DNA of 64,000 bases from UBA7803 sp041686955 (GCA_041686955.1 JAWLCV010000009.1:1-64000), one strand, 5' to 3'; positions 33,335-41,704 are shown, numbered from the stretch's first letter. Made by a program: numbers and translations. The notes: a model not told the origin generated them from the sequence alone.

Positions 33335-35335
33335 ATGGATCATCGGACTTCGTCGGCAGCCGCGCTGCTGCTCGGGAGCCTCGCGCTCGCATCGCTCGGC
33401 GGCTGCGCCGCACGGCCCGAAACGGCGGATGGCGCCACTGTCGAGGCCCGCCGGATGGGCGAGCTGGAGGTCTACGGGGTGCCGGACATTCCCGCAGCGC
33501 TCACCGAGCGCCTGCAGCAGTACCGCAACACACGGGAGGCGCGGCTCGCGGGCTGGCTCGGCGATGCGGTGCTCATCGGCACGCGGTTCGGCAACACCGA
33601 GCAGCTCCACCGGGTGGACCAGCCGCTGGGCGCGCGGCATCAGCTCACGTTCTTCGCCGAGCCGGTGGCGGATGCGCTGGTGGCGGAGCAGCAGGCTCCC
33701 TCCGGCTTCGTCTACCTGCGTGACACCGGCGGATCCGAGTTCTACCAGCTCTTCTGGTACGACCTGGCCAGCGGCGAGTCGCGACTCCTGACCGACGGCC
33801 GTTCCCGCTACACCGATGTGGTCTGGGGCAACGCCGGTGACCGTTTCGCCTACACCACCACCGAGCGCAACGGCCGGGACTGGGACATCCACGTCCAGGA
33901 TCTCGAGGGCACGGCTCAGGTGGCGCTGGAGGCGGACGGCACGGGCTGGGTGGTGGAGGACTTCGCGCCGGACGATGCTCATCTGCTGGTGTCGCGCTAC
34001 GTCTCCATCAACGAGTCGTATCTCTACGAGCTGTCGCTGGAGGACGGCTCGCTCACCCCGCTCCTGGACCCCACCATCACCACCGCCATCCGCCAGGCGG
34101 AATACACCCCCGACGGCAGCGGCGTGTTCTTCACCTCGGACCTCGGCGCCGAGTTCCTTCGACTGCACCGGCTCGATCTCGCGAGCGGCGAGGTTCGGGT
34201 GCTCACCCCGGACATCGCCTGGGACGTGGAGGCGTTCGCGGTATCGCCCACGGGCGGGCACCTGGCCTTCACCGTCAACGAGGGCGGGTACTCGCGGCTG
34301 CATGTCTGGCGGCTCCCCGAGCGCGCCCCTCTGGCGCTGCCTCCGGTGCCGCGAGGCATCATCGGCGAGCTGCACTTCCACCCCGCAGGGGACAGACTCG
34401 GCTTCTCGCTCAGTCTCCCCACGGCGCCTACGGACGTCTACAGCGTCAGCCTCACGGAGCGCACCCTCACCCAATGGACCCAGAGCGAGGTGGGGGGGCT
34501 GGATCCCGACGGGTTCGTCGCGCCCGAGCTGGTGAACTATCCCACCTTCGATCGGGTGAACGGCGAACCGAGGCGCATCCCGGCCTTCGTGTTCCGTCCC
34601 CGGGGGCCGGGCCCGCATCCCGTGTACCTTTCCATCCACGGCGGCCCGGAGGCCCAGTACCGGCCCTACTTCTCGCCGGCGCTGCAGTTCTACGTCAACG
34701 AGCTGGGCATGGCCGTGGTGGTGCCCAACGTTCGCGGCTCCGCCGGGTACGGCAAGAGCTACCTCAAGCTCGACAACGCCGAGCGGCGGGAGGATTCGGT
34801 GAGGGACATCGGCGCGCTCCTGGACTGGATCGCCGGTCAGCCAGACCTGGACGAAGACCGGGTGGTGGTGAGCGGCGGCTCGTACGGCGGCTACATGGTG
34901 CTGGCGTCGCTGGTGCACTACTCCGACCGCCTGGCCGCGGGGGTCGAGCGGGTGGGCATCAGCAACTTCGTCACCTTCCTTACCCACACCGAGGATTATC
35001 GGCGCGACCTGCGCCGCGCGGAGTACGGCGACGAGCGTGACCCGGAGATGCGCGCCCTGCTGGAGCGTATATCGCCGCTCGCCAACGTGGATCGCATCCG
35101 CCGGCCGTTGCTGATCATCCAGGGCGCCAACGATCCCCGGGTGCCCGCCGGCGAGAGCCGGCAGATTCACGACGCGCTCCGCAGCCGCGGGGTGCCGGTG
35201 TGGTACGTGCTGGCGCACGACGAAGGCCACGGGTTCCGCAAGAAGTCCAACAGCGACTACGCCGCCGCCGCCACCGTGCTGTTCCTCGAGCGCTACCTGC
35301 TCGGGGCGGAGGCGACGGCGGGGGCGGCACCGTGA
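33335..35335 (+). CDS. Prolyl oligopeptidase (S9) family lipoprotein peptidase
   Basis: 666 residues. The N-terminus carries a lipoprotein signal (SLALASLGGC, Cys at about residue 27). It is followed by a beta-propeller (about 60-400) with repeated LYELSLEDGSLTPLLD-like blades. The C-terminal alpha/beta hydrolase domain has the nucleophile in SGGSYGGYMVLASL, the Asp in IIQGANDPRVPAGES and the His in HDEGHGFRKK. AGGA stands upstream of the ATG. This architecture is that of S9 dipeptidyl/oligopeptidases that trim peptides; membrane anchoring suggests an envelope location. The stop overlaps the start of the AcoX-like gene (GTGA). Peptide specificity cannot be read from sequence. Confidence 0.92.
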   Translation: MDHRTSSAAALLLGSLALASLGGCAARPETADGATVEARRMGELEVYGVPDIPAALTERLQQYRNTREARLAGWLGDAVLIGTRFGNTEQLHRVDQPLGARHQLTFFAEPVADALVAEQQAPSGFVYLRDTGGSEFYQLFWYDLASGESRLLTDGRSRYTDVVWGNAGDRFAYTTTERNGRDWDIHVQDLEGTAQVALEADGTGWVVEDFAPDDAHLLVSRYVSINESYLYELSLEDGSLTPLLDPTITTAIRQAEYTPDGSGVFFTSDLGAEFLRLHRLDLASGEVRVLTPDIAWDVEAFAVSPTGGHLAFTVNEGGYSRLHVWRLPERAPLALPPVPRGIIGELHFHPAGDRLGFSLSLPTAPTDVYSVSLTERTLTQWTQSEVGGLDPDGFVAPELVNYPTFDRVNGEPRRIPAFVFRPRGPGPHPVYLSIHGGPEAQYRPYFSPALQFYVNELGMAVVVPNVRGSAGYGKSYLKLDNAERREDSVRDIGALLDWIAGQPDLDEDRVVVSGGSYGGYMVLASLVHYSDRLAAGVERVGISNFVTFLTHTEDYRRDLRRAEYGDERDPEMRALLERISPLANVDRIRRPLLIIQGANDPRVPAGESRQIHDALRSRGVPVWYVLAHDEGHGFRKKSNSDYAAAATVLFLERYLLGAEATAGAAP

Positions 35336-36363
35336 CCGCACCCGTTCGGGTCGCCGTCTGCGTGAATCCCATGTCGGGGCGCGACGTGCGCCGCCTGGCG
35401 GCCCGGGCCACCAACATGACCCACGAGGCGAAGCGGGACATCGTCGCGCGGGTGGCGGCGGGGGCCGTGGCCTCGGGCGCCACGGACCTGTACGTCACCC
35501 GGGAGCCGTTCAACATCGCCGCCGCGGCGCTCGAGTATCTGGATCTCACGGTCCGGGTGCACGTGCTCGAGCCTCGCATCCGCAACAGCGCCGAGGACAC
35601 CGAGACGGCGGTGGCTGCATTTCTCGAGGCGGGCTGCCGCACCCTGGTCTCGCTGGGCGGCGACGGCACGAACCGGGCGCTGGTGCGCGCGCTCGGCCGC
35701 CGTGCCGACGCGGTGAACCTGATTCCCCTGTCCACCGGAACCAACAACGTGTTTCCGGTGCTGACGGAGCCCACCATCGCGGGGATGGCGGCGGCGCTCT
35801 GCGCGCGCGGGGACCTGGACCAGGCGCCGGTGAGGCGCCGCGCCAAAGTGATTCACGTCACCGGGACCGGCCGCTACGGGCTTCCCGTTGCCGACATCGG
35901 ACTCATCGACGCGGTGCTGCTGCGTCGGGACCACGTGGGCAATTTGCTGCCCTTCGACGCCGACCGCATCGACCGCATCTTCCTGACCCGCGCGGAACCG
36001 GACGCCATCGGCATGTCGCCCATCGGCGGCCTGCTGCACCCGGTGGACGCCGGGGCCGACGAGGGTCTGCTGGTGCAGATGGGCCCGGGCCAGCGGTTTC
36101 AGGCGCCGGTGTCGCCCGGTCTGTTCCGCGAGGTCAGCGTCGCCAGCGCCACCCCGGTTCCGCTGGGTCAGCCGGTGACGTTCCCGGGAGAAGGTGTTCT
36201 GGCGCTGGACGGTGACCGGGATCACAAGATTCCCGCCGGGGCGGAGTTGACACTCACCATCCGGCGCGACGGGCCCTGGGTGGTGGACGTGTCCGCCGCG
36301 CTGCGCTGGGCGGTAGCCCAGGGTATCATTGCCGGCTCATCGGAACGGCAAGCATTTCCATGA
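35332..36363 (+). CDS. AcoX-like / NAD-kinase-fold protein
   Basis: 343 residues. CVNPMSGRDVRRLAARATN at the N-terminus and the nucleotide-binding SLGGDGTNRALVRAL with TGTNNVFPV are those of ATP-NAD/diacylglycerol kinase-fold proteins, closest in my reading to AcoX of acetoin-catabolism operons. AcoX has no firmly established activity; it may phosphorylate a small molecule or NAD(H). No acetoin genes are present. The start overlaps the S9 peptidase stop and the stop overlaps the fabV start (ATGA), so it is translationally coupled to an enoyl-ACP/CoA reductase that uses NADH. It is distinct from canonical NadK in its longer N-terminal region and the ALDGDRDHKI C-terminal block. Confidence 0.8.
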   Translation: MTAPVRVAVCVNPMSGRDVRRLAARATNMTHEAKRDIVARVAAGAVASGATDLYVTREPFNIAAAALEYLDLTVRVHVLEPRIRNSAEDTETAVAAFLEAGCRTLVSLGGDGTNRALVRALGRRADAVNLIPLSTGTNNVFPVLTEPTIAGMAAALCARGDLDQAPVRRRAKVIHVTGTGRYGLPVADIGLIDAVLLRRDHVGNLLPFDADRIDRIFLTRAEPDAIGMSPIGGLLHPVDAGADEGLLVQMGPGQRFQAPVSPGLFREVSVASATPVPLGQPVTFPGEGVLALDGDRDHKIPAGAELTLTIRRDGPWVVDVSAALRWAVAQGIIAGSSERQAFP

Positions 36364-37544
36364 TCGTGAAGCCCAGAATCCGCGGATTCATATGCACCAC
36401 TGCGCACCCGGCCGGCTGCGCCGCCCACGTACGGGAACAGATCGACTACGTGAAGAGTCGTCCGAAGGTGGAGGCGGAGGTTCGCAAGGTGCTGGTGCTG
36501 GGGGCGTCCGGCGGTTACGGCCTGGCGTCGAGGATCGTCGCCGCCATCGGCTGCGGTGCCGCGACTCTGGGTGTCTCCTTCGAGAAACCACCCGCCGAGG
36601 ACAAGACGGCCACCGCCGGCTGGTACAACAACATCGCCTTCGAGGAAGCGGCCACGGCCGCCGGCCTGTACGCGAAGACGCTGGACGGCGACGCCTTCTC
36701 GGATGCGATGAAGGCCCGGGTGGTGGAGACCATCCGCGAGGATCTCGGGCAGATCGACATGCTGGTCTACAGCCTGGCCTCGCCGGTACGTCAGCATCCG
36801 AAGACGGGGGAGCTGTTCCGCTCGGTGATCAAGCCCCTGGCCGAGCCGGTGCACATCAAGACCCTGCACGTGGATCGGGGCGTGGTGCACGAGGTGGACC
36901 TGGAGCCCGCCACCGAGGAGGAGACCCGGGCCACCGTCGCCGTCATGGGCGGCGAGGACTGGGAGATGTGGATCGACGCGCTCCGCCAGGCCGGGGTGCT
37001 GGCGGAAGGCTTCCGCACCATGGCCTTCACCTACATCGGCAGCGACCTCACCTGGCCCATCTACTGGAAGGGCACCCTGGGGAAGGCCAAGGAAGACCTG
37101 GACCGGGCCGCGGCGGCGCTGCGCGGGCGGCTCGAGGGGCTTCACGGCGACGCCCGGGTGGCCACCCTGAAGGCCATCGTCAGTCAGGCCAGCGCGGCGA
37201 TCCCCGTGGTGCCGTTGTACGCGTCGCTGCTGTTCCGGGTGATGAAGGAAGCGGGGGTCCACGAGGAGACCATCGAGCACATCTACCGGCTGTTCGACAC
37301 CCAGCTCGCCGGCGGCGACATGAACCTCGACGACGAGGGGCGCATCCGGGTGGACGACGTGGAGCTCTCGGATCCCATCCAGGACGAAGTCCGCAGGCGC
37401 TGGCCCCTGGTGACCACCGAGAACCTGAGCGAGCTCGCGGACCTGGAAGGCTTCCGGCGGGACTTTCTGAAGATCTTCGGCTTCGGCATCGACGGCGTGG
37501 ACTACGACGCCGACCAGGACCCTACCCTGGGGCGCAACGTCTAG
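36360..37544 (+). CDS. fabV: Enoyl-[acyl-carrier-protein]/trans-2-enoyl-CoA reductase FabV
   Basis: NAD(P)H-dependent reductase of the last step of the fatty-acid elongation cycle; the FabV type is intrinsically less sensitive to triclosan than FabI. 394 residues, normal for the family. Seen are the start MIVKPRIRGFICTTAHPAGC, NAD-binding VLVLGASGGYGLASRI, GWYNNIAFEEAA, the catalytic Y-x8-K in PIYWKGTLGKAK, and LSELADLEGFRRDFLKIFGF. It begins inside the stop of the AcoX-like gene. No other fab genes are adjacent, and whether fabI also exists in this genome cannot be told from the window. Confidence 0.95.
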   Translation: MIVKPRIRGFICTTAHPAGCAAHVREQIDYVKSRPKVEAEVRKVLVLGASGGYGLASRIVAAIGCGAATLGVSFEKPPAEDKTATAGWYNNIAFEEAATAAGLYAKTLDGDAFSDAMKARVVETIREDLGQIDMLVYSLASPVRQHPKTGELFRSVIKPLAEPVHIKTLHVDRGVVHEVDLEPATEEETRATVAVMGGEDWEMWIDALRQAGVLAEGFRTMAFTYIGSDLTWPIYWKGTLGKAKEDLDRAAAALRGRLEGLHGDARVATLKAIVSQASAAIPVVPLYASLLFRVMKEAGVHEETIEHIYRLFDTQLAGGDMNLDDEGRIRVDDVELSDPIQDEVRRRWPLVTTENLSELADLEGFRRDFLKIFGFGIDGVDYDADQDPTLGRNV

Positions 37545-37566
37545 TTCCCCCGAGGCGGAGCCGGGA

Positions 37567-37585
37567 CCCCGGCGCCGAGCCGGGG
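37567..37585. terminator. GC-rich hairpin downstream of fabV
   Basis: CCCCGGC, loop GCCGA, GCCGGGG: a perfect 7-bp stem 22 bp after the fabV stop. No T-run follows. It may end the S9 peptidase-AcoX-fabV unit or be a chance GC palindrome. Confidence 0.3.
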
Positions 37586-37652
37586 CTGCGGCGCACAGCA
37601 TCGTCCGAAGGCGCCGGTAGTCCGCCGGAGACGCGGCCGGCAGGCTGCCGGC

Positions 37653-38849
37653 ATGCGCATCCGCCGATTCCATCAGCGCGCACGCCCGTTCCGCTTCGCC
37701 GGATTCTGGGTGCTGGCGCTCTCGTGCCTGGCGTCCGCCGGCGCCGGGCGCACGTCCTGGCAGACCGCCGTTGCCGTGACCTTCGCCGTGGCCTGGCCTT
37801 TCCTGGTGGAACGGCTGCACCGCCGGACGGCCGCGGACGACGCCGGGCCGGTACGCTTTCAGCTATGGGCCTACGTCGGGGAATGTGCCGTGGTGGCGGC
37901 AGTCCTCGCCTGGGCGAGCCTGGCGCCGCTGCCGGCGCTGGCGGTGGCCGTTTGCCTGCTGGCCGGGGCCACGGCGCTGGCGGGCTGGCGGTTGCTGCTG
38001 CCGGCGGCCGCTGCGGCGGGTGCCGGGGCGTGGCTGGGTCTCGGCTGGGCCCCGGCCGTGACCGCGGCGTCCACGGCGGCGGCGGACGCCGTGGCCATGA
38101 CGCTGATTCTCGGTTTCTCTCTGGCTCTGGGCTGGCTGGCGTTTCGCCAGGCTCAGCGCCTGGATGCCCAGCGGCTGGCGTTGGCCCAGCGTTCCGTCGA
38201 GCTAGAGCGGGTGAACCGGCGCATGGAACGGTACCTGCCCCCGAGCCTGCGGGCGCGCCTGCACCAGGACCCGGAGCGGCCGTGCCGCTGGGAACGACGT
38301 TGGTTGACCGTGGTCTTCGTCGATCTGGTGGGCTTCACCGAGCTCTCCGAGGTGCTGGACGCGGAGCCCTTGGCGGGCGTCCTGGACGAATACCTGGGGG
38401 CCGTGGTGTCCGCCGCGGAAGAGCGCGGCGGCGAGGTATCCAAGCTCCTCGGCGACGGCGTCATGGTGGTGTTCGGTGGGCGCGAAGGCGGCAGCCGGCG
38501 CTGTCAGGTGGAGGCGGCCCTGACGTTCTGCGAAGCGGTGCCGGCGGTGCTGGCCGGGCTCTCGGCAAGGTGGCGCGCCCGCGGCGACCTGGTGGACCTG
38601 CAGATGCGTGCCGGCGTGGCCAGCGGCTTCTGCACCCTGGGTGATCGCGGCGGCGCGGAACGGCTGGATTTCACTCTCATCGGCGGCCCGGTCAATCTGT
38701 CCAGCCGCCTGCAGGCCCACGCCGCCGCGAACGGCGTGCTCATGGACGCGGCCAGCGCGGCCCTCGCCGAGCAGTCCCGCCGGCTGGGAGCGCCCCAAAC
38801 CGTGGAGCTCAAGGGCCTGGGCAGCCTGCCTGCTTACCCGCTTCCGTGA
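37653..38849 (+). CDS. Membrane-anchored class III adenylate cyclase
   Basis: 398 residues. The N-terminal half (about 15-165) contains five to six predicted membrane helices in an Ala-rich region. A short helix (about 165-205, RLDAQRLALAQRSVELERVN) then leads to the cyclase domain. Catalytic features seen are the metal Asp in VVFVDLVGFTEL, the purine-selecting Lys and second metal Asp in VSKLLGDGVMVVFG, DFTLIGG (Asp for adenine), and the transition-state Asn and Arg in GGPVNLSSRLQ. All point to active cAMP synthesis rather than cGMP. The membrane part has no recognised ligand domain. A 108-bp gap with a hairpin separates it from fabV; hemE follows 53 bp after its stop. Confidence 0.9.
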   Translation: MRIRRFHQRARPFRFAGFWVLALSCLASAGAGRTSWQTAVAVTFAVAWPFLVERLHRRTAADDAGPVRFQLWAYVGECAVVAAVLAWASLAPLPALAVAVCLLAGATALAGWRLLLPAAAAAGAGAWLGLGWAPAVTAASTAAADAVAMTLILGFSLALGWLAFRQAQRLDAQRLALAQRSVELERVNRRMERYLPPSLRARLHQDPERPCRWERRWLTVVFVDLVGFTELSEVLDAEPLAGVLDEYLGAVVSAAEERGGEVSKLLGDGVMVVFGGREGGSRRCQVEAALTFCEAVPAVLAGLSARWRARGDLVDLQMRAGVASGFCTLGDRGGAERLDFTLIGGPVNLSSRLQAHAAANGVLMDAASAALAEQSRRLGAPQTVELKGLGSLPAYPLP

Positions 38850-38902
38850 CGCCTGCCGCGTCTGTTATGGTGCCGGCGCTTTCCGCGTTTCGCGAGACTC
38901 CC

Positions 38903-39931
38903 ATGGACAAGGTATTCCTTCAGGCTTGCCGGGGCGAGCCCACGCCCTACACGCCCATCTGGTTGAACAGACAGGCGGGCCGCTACATGCCCGAGTACCA
39001 CCAGGTGAAGGGCGACACCCCGAGCCTGGAGTTCTTCAAGAATCCGGAGCTGGCGGCCCGGGCGACCCTGGACGCTCAGCGCATCCTCGGGGTGGATGCC
39101 GCCATTCTGTTCGCCGATCTGCTGCCCATCCTGGAGCCCATGGGTCTGGCCCTGGACTACCGGGCCGGGGAAGGCCCGGTCTTCGCGAACCCCTTGCGCA
39201 CCGCCGCCGAGGTGGACCGCCTGCGGGTGACGCCGGCACTGGAGGCCACGCCCTACATCGCGGAAACGGTGAAGAACGTTCTCGCGGAGCTGCCGCGCGA
39301 CATCGCGCTCATCGGCTTCGCCGGCGCCCCGTTCACCCTGGCGTCCTACGCCATCGAAGGACGGGGCTCGCGCAACTACATCCACGTCAAGAAGCTCATG
39401 TATCAGGCTCCGGACGTCTGGGAGCGCCTCATGACCAAGCTGGTGACCCAGGTAACCAGCTACCTGGAGCTGCAGATCGCGGCCGGGGTGGATGCGGTGC
39501 AGATCTTCGATACCTGGGTCGGCTGCCTGTCGGTGCCGGACTTCCGCCGTTACGTGCTGCCCCACCTGGAGCGGCTGGTGGCGAACCTCGCGGGAAAGGT
39601 GCCGGTGATCTATTTCGGGACCGGCAACGGTCACCTGCTGGCGGATACCTGCCGTGCGTCCCCGGACGTGCTGGCGCTGGACTGGCGGGTGCCGCTGGGG
39701 GCCACGTGGCAGGCGCTCGGCGTCACGGCGGTGCAGGGCAACCTCGACCCCATCGTGCTCTGCGCCGACCGGCCGACCGTGGCGAGCCAGGCCCGGTCCG
39801 TGCTCGAGGAGGCCGGCGGGCGCCCCGGGCACATCTTCAACCTCGGCCACGGCATCGTCCCGGAAACCCCGGTGGACAACGTCAAATATCTGGTTGAGTT
39901 CGTTCATGAGCAATCCGCCCGCCAGCGTTGA
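38903..39931 (+). CDS. hemE: Uroporphyrinogen decarboxylase
   Basis: Decarboxylates uroporphyrinogen III to coproporphyrinogen III in heme synthesis; cytoplasmic, cofactor-free. 342 residues against 354 in E. coli. The signature PIWLNRQAGRYMPEYHQVKG (Arg/Asp ligands to substrate) is followed by AAILFADLLPILEPMGL, GFAGAPFTLASYAIEG, IFDTWVGCLS and GTGNGHLL-type active-site loop. ATG at 38903 is chosen because the family N-terminus MDKVFLQA starts there; an upstream in-frame GTG at 38846 would overlap the cyclase gene. The last 26 bp overlap the VanZ-like gene. Confidence 0.96.
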   Translation: MDKVFLQACRGEPTPYTPIWLNRQAGRYMPEYHQVKGDTPSLEFFKNPELAARATLDAQRILGVDAAILFADLLPILEPMGLALDYRAGEGPVFANPLRTAAEVDRLRVTPALEATPYIAETVKNVLAELPRDIALIGFAGAPFTLASYAIEGRGSRNYIHVKKLMYQAPDVWERLMTKLVTQVTSYLELQIAAGVDAVQIFDTWVGCLSVPDFRRYVLPHLERLVANLAGKVPVIYFGTGNGHLLADTCRASPDVLALDWRVPLGATWQALGVTAVQGNLDPIVLCADRPTVASQARSVLEEAGGRPGHIFNLGHGIVPETPVDNVKYLVEFVHEQSARQR

Positions 39932-40331
39932 GCGGGCCCTGGATGTCTGCCTGTCCGCCGCTTTCTGGCTGCCGCTGGTGGTGTGCACCTACCTGGCGGT
40001 GACGCCGAGCCCGCCGGATGCGCTTTTTCGGGTGAGCGACGTGGTGCTCCACGCCCTGGCGTTCAGCTACCTCACCTTGGCGCTCGGTCTGGCGCACCGC
40101 CAGCGGCTGCCCGCGGTGGCCGCGTGGATGCTGGGCTACGGGGTTCTGATCGAGGTGCTGCAGAGCTTCACGGCGGAGCGCAGCCCCGAGATCAAGGACC
40201 TGCTGGTGGACACCGGCGGCATCGTCCTCGGCCTCGGGCTGCTGCATTCAGCGGGCCATACGCTCCGCCGCTGGGGCGGCAGTATCCTGGCGCGGTTGGT
40301 GGGGCGCGGCGAGGTCGGCGGCGAGCCGTGA
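39906..40331 (+). CDS. VanZ-like membrane protein
   Basis: 141 residues with about four hydrophobic segments (VCLSAAFWLPLVVCTYLAV, VVLHALAFSYLTLALGL, VAAWMLGYGVLIEVLQ, LLVDTGGIVLGLGLL). The motif around IEVLQSFTAERSPEIKDLLVDTGG, with the conserved E-x-x-Q and D-x-x-x-N/D pattern, is that of VanZ-family proteins. They are named after a glycopeptide-resistance accessory gene, but most chromosomal members have no known role. It starts inside hemE (26-bp overlap), so it is co-expressed with heme synthesis, perhaps only for genomic economy. Confidence 0.82.
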   Translation: MSNPPASVERALDVCLSAAFWLPLVVCTYLAVTPSPPDALFRVSDVVLHALAFSYLTLALGLAHRQRLPAVAAWMLGYGVLIEVLQSFTAERSPEIKDLLVDTGGIVLGLGLLHSAGHTLRRWGGSILARLVGRGEVGGEP

Positions 40332-40343
40332 GTCGAGCGCTGG

Positions 40344-40766
40344 TCAGCGCTCGAACAACTGCCTGGCCATGTCGGCGAAGGCCTTGAACTCCAGCGCGTT
40401 GCCGCTGGGGTCGAGAAAGAACAACGTGGCCTGCTCCCCGGGCTGTCCCTGGAAGCGCACGTGGGGCTCGATGACGAACTCCGTTCCCGCTTTCCGCAGG
40501 CGCTCGGCCAGGGCCTGCCACTCGGGCATCTCCAGCACCACGCCGAAGTGCGGTACCGGCACCTGGTCCCCGTCCACCGGGTTGTGATGCAGCTCCGCCG
40601 GTCCGCCGGGGGCGAGATGACAGACGAGCTGGTGGCCGTACAGATCGAAGTCCACCCAGGTCTCGGCGCTGCGGCCTTCCGGGCAGCGGAGCAGGCCCCC
40701 GTAGAAGTCTCGCGCCTCGGCCAGGTCGCGCACGCGGATAGCGAGGTGAAACGGGGTGAGCGGCAT
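40344..40766 (-). CDS. VOC/glyoxalase-fold protein
   Basis: 140 residues with two beta-alpha-beta-beta-beta modules. It begins TPFHLAIRVRDLAEARDFYGGLLRC, the usual glyoxalase/dioxygenase start, with candidate metal ligands His7, His about 75 in VPHFGVVLEMPEW and Glu about 127 in DPSGNALEFKAF. The pattern resembles dioxygenase-like VOC enzymes, but substrate is not predictable. It converges on the VanZ-like gene with 12 bp between stops. Its upstream side is the start of a 334-bp stretch lacking a well-supported gene. Confidence 0.85.
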   Translation of the reverse strand: MPLTPFHLAIRVRDLAEARDFYGGLLRCPEGRSAETWVDFDLYGHQLVCHLAPGGPAELHHNPVDGDQVPVPHFGVVLEMPEWQALAERLRKAGTEFVIEPHVRFQGQPGEQATLFFLDPSGNALEFKAFADMARQLFER

Positions 40767-40849
40767 GTTCTTCTCTCCTGATGGTCCCGCCGAGCGGTGC
40801 CGGCGCGAAGCTGCGGCTCCGCCTCTGAAACCATTCTCGGCCGATGTGA

Positions 40850-41101
40850 GTGGCCTGTTACCGGCTCGAGCGGGGGGTTTTGAAGTACGTCAACCAGGGC
40901 GCACGGCCGGCTTCCCCTGCGCTGCAGCTTGATCCTATACTCGCCTTGTTAGACCCGCGCCCCGAATTGCCTTCAGAGTCTCTGCTCGTGGATAACTCGG
41001 TATCAAGTCTGATGAGGGAGCCCCCGGGCTCTTCAGTGGAAGTCATTGTACGCCGATTGATGGCCGCGGTGCTGCGTACGGAACTGCTTGAGCGAAAGTG
41101 A
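40850..41101 (+). CDS. Possible small leader ORF upstream of the RRM gene
   Basis: The 334 bp between the glyoxalase-fold gene and the RRM gene hold one in-frame open stretch of 83 codons (GTG start at 40850) whose TGA overlaps the ATG at 41101. The C-terminal half (PGSSVEVIVRRLMAAVLRTELLERK is the tail region) looks protein-like, with an amphipathic helix, while the N-terminal half looks random. A shorter version could start at GTG 40988 (MDNSVSSLMREPP). A TATACT box sits inside it at 40936-40941. I do not recognise the product. It could equally be a 5' UTR of a cold-shock-type mRNA, so the CDS call is weak. Confidence 0.3.
   Translation: MACYRLERGVLKYVNQGARPASPALQLDPILALLDPRPELPSESLLVDNSVSSLMREPPGSSVEVIVRRLMAAVLRTELLERK
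40936..40941 (+). promoter_or_regulatory. Possible -10 box upstream of the RRM gene
   Basis: TATACT about 160 bp before the RRM start codon, in a locally AT-richer stretch. No convincing -35 was found at 16-18 bp. If used, the transcript would carry a leader of about 150 nt, as is seen for cold-regulated mRNAs. Confidence 0.3.
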
Positions 41102-41349
41102 TGAAGAAACTATATGTTGGCAACCTGCCCTGGAACGTAACCGACAGCGAACTGGAGGCCTACTTCGCTGGGGTAGGTCAGGTTCTCTCCGCTCGCGTGA
41201 TCACAGATAGAGACACCGGGCGCTCGCGAGGCTTCGGCTTCGTGGAGATGGACGACGCTGGCGGCACGAAAGCCATTGCGGAGTTGAACGGCAAGGACAT
41301 GGGCGGCCGCGCCCTGCGGGTCAACGAAGCCAACGAGCGCCGTCGCTGA
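41101..41349 (+). CDS. RRM-domain RNA-binding protein
   Basis: 82 residues forming a single RNA recognition motif: RNP2 is LYVGNL (residues 4-9) and RNP1 is RGFGFVEM (about 42-49). The domain fills the protein, leaving a short basic tail ending in NERRR. Bacterial single-RRM proteins of this size are often cold-induced and bind single-stranded RNA; targets are unknown. The first part of the gene is visibly less GC-rich than its neighbours, suggesting recent acquisition or different selection. ATG at 41101 is chosen; GTG at 41098 would add one residue. No strong ribosome site precedes it, so coupling to the upstream open stretch is possible. Confidence 0.92.
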   Translation: MKKLYVGNLPWNVTDSELEAYFAGVGQVLSARVITDRDTGRSRGFGFVEMDDAGGTKAIAELNGKDMGGRALRVNEANERRR

Positions 41350-41360
41350 CGTGACGGCCC

Positions 41361-41388
41361 ACGCCCGCCGTCGGTAGGCGGCGGGCGT
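41361..41388 (+). terminator. Perfect 10-bp hairpin between the RRM gene and the convergent DUF4404 gene
   Basis: ACGCCCGCCG, loop TCGGTAGG, CGGCGGGCGT. It starts 11 bp after the RRM stop and lies 40 bp before the convergent stop, so it could serve both strands. Only TTC follows on the plus strand, so the U-tract is missing. Confidence 0.5.
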
Positions 41389-41428
41389 TCAGCGGAAGAC
41401 CGATTCTTCCAGCAGGCCGGGCTGCTGG

Positions 41429-41704
41429 TCAGATGCCCATGCGTCCCAGGGCGTTCATCAGCTCGCGGAAGAAGCGTTCCGTGTTGGGGTGCTGAGCGGC
41501 GAAGTCCGCTGCCAGCAGCTCCAGCCGCTCGCGCAGCCCCTCCGCTTCGGCGGTGGGATTGCTCTCCCGGCTGGCGAGCAGCGCATGAATGTCGTCGTCC
41601 ACCTCCTGCAACAGCGACCGCAGGTCGTCGTCCAGCTCTGGAGTCTTTTCCAGCTCCTGATGGAGCTCGTTCAAGGTGGTCTTGATGTCGCGGCTGTTGG
41701 CCAT
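41429..41704 (-). CDS. DUF4404 family protein
   Basis: 91 residues, acidic and helical: IKTTLNELHQELEKTPELDD with heptad spacing, then RSLLQEVDDDIHALL and RERLELLAADFAAQHPNTERF, ending in FRELMNALGRMGI. This matches the short DUF4404 proteins of proteobacteria, whose function is unknown. It has no signal or membrane part. The 165 bp upstream contain the 18-bp tandem repeat, so its promoter, if local, must lie within or beyond the repeat. Confidence 0.85.
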   Translation of the reverse strand: MANSRDIKTTLNELHQELEKTPELDDDLRSLLQEVDDDIHALLASRESNPTAEAEGLRERLELLAADFAAQHPNTERFFRELMNALGRMGI

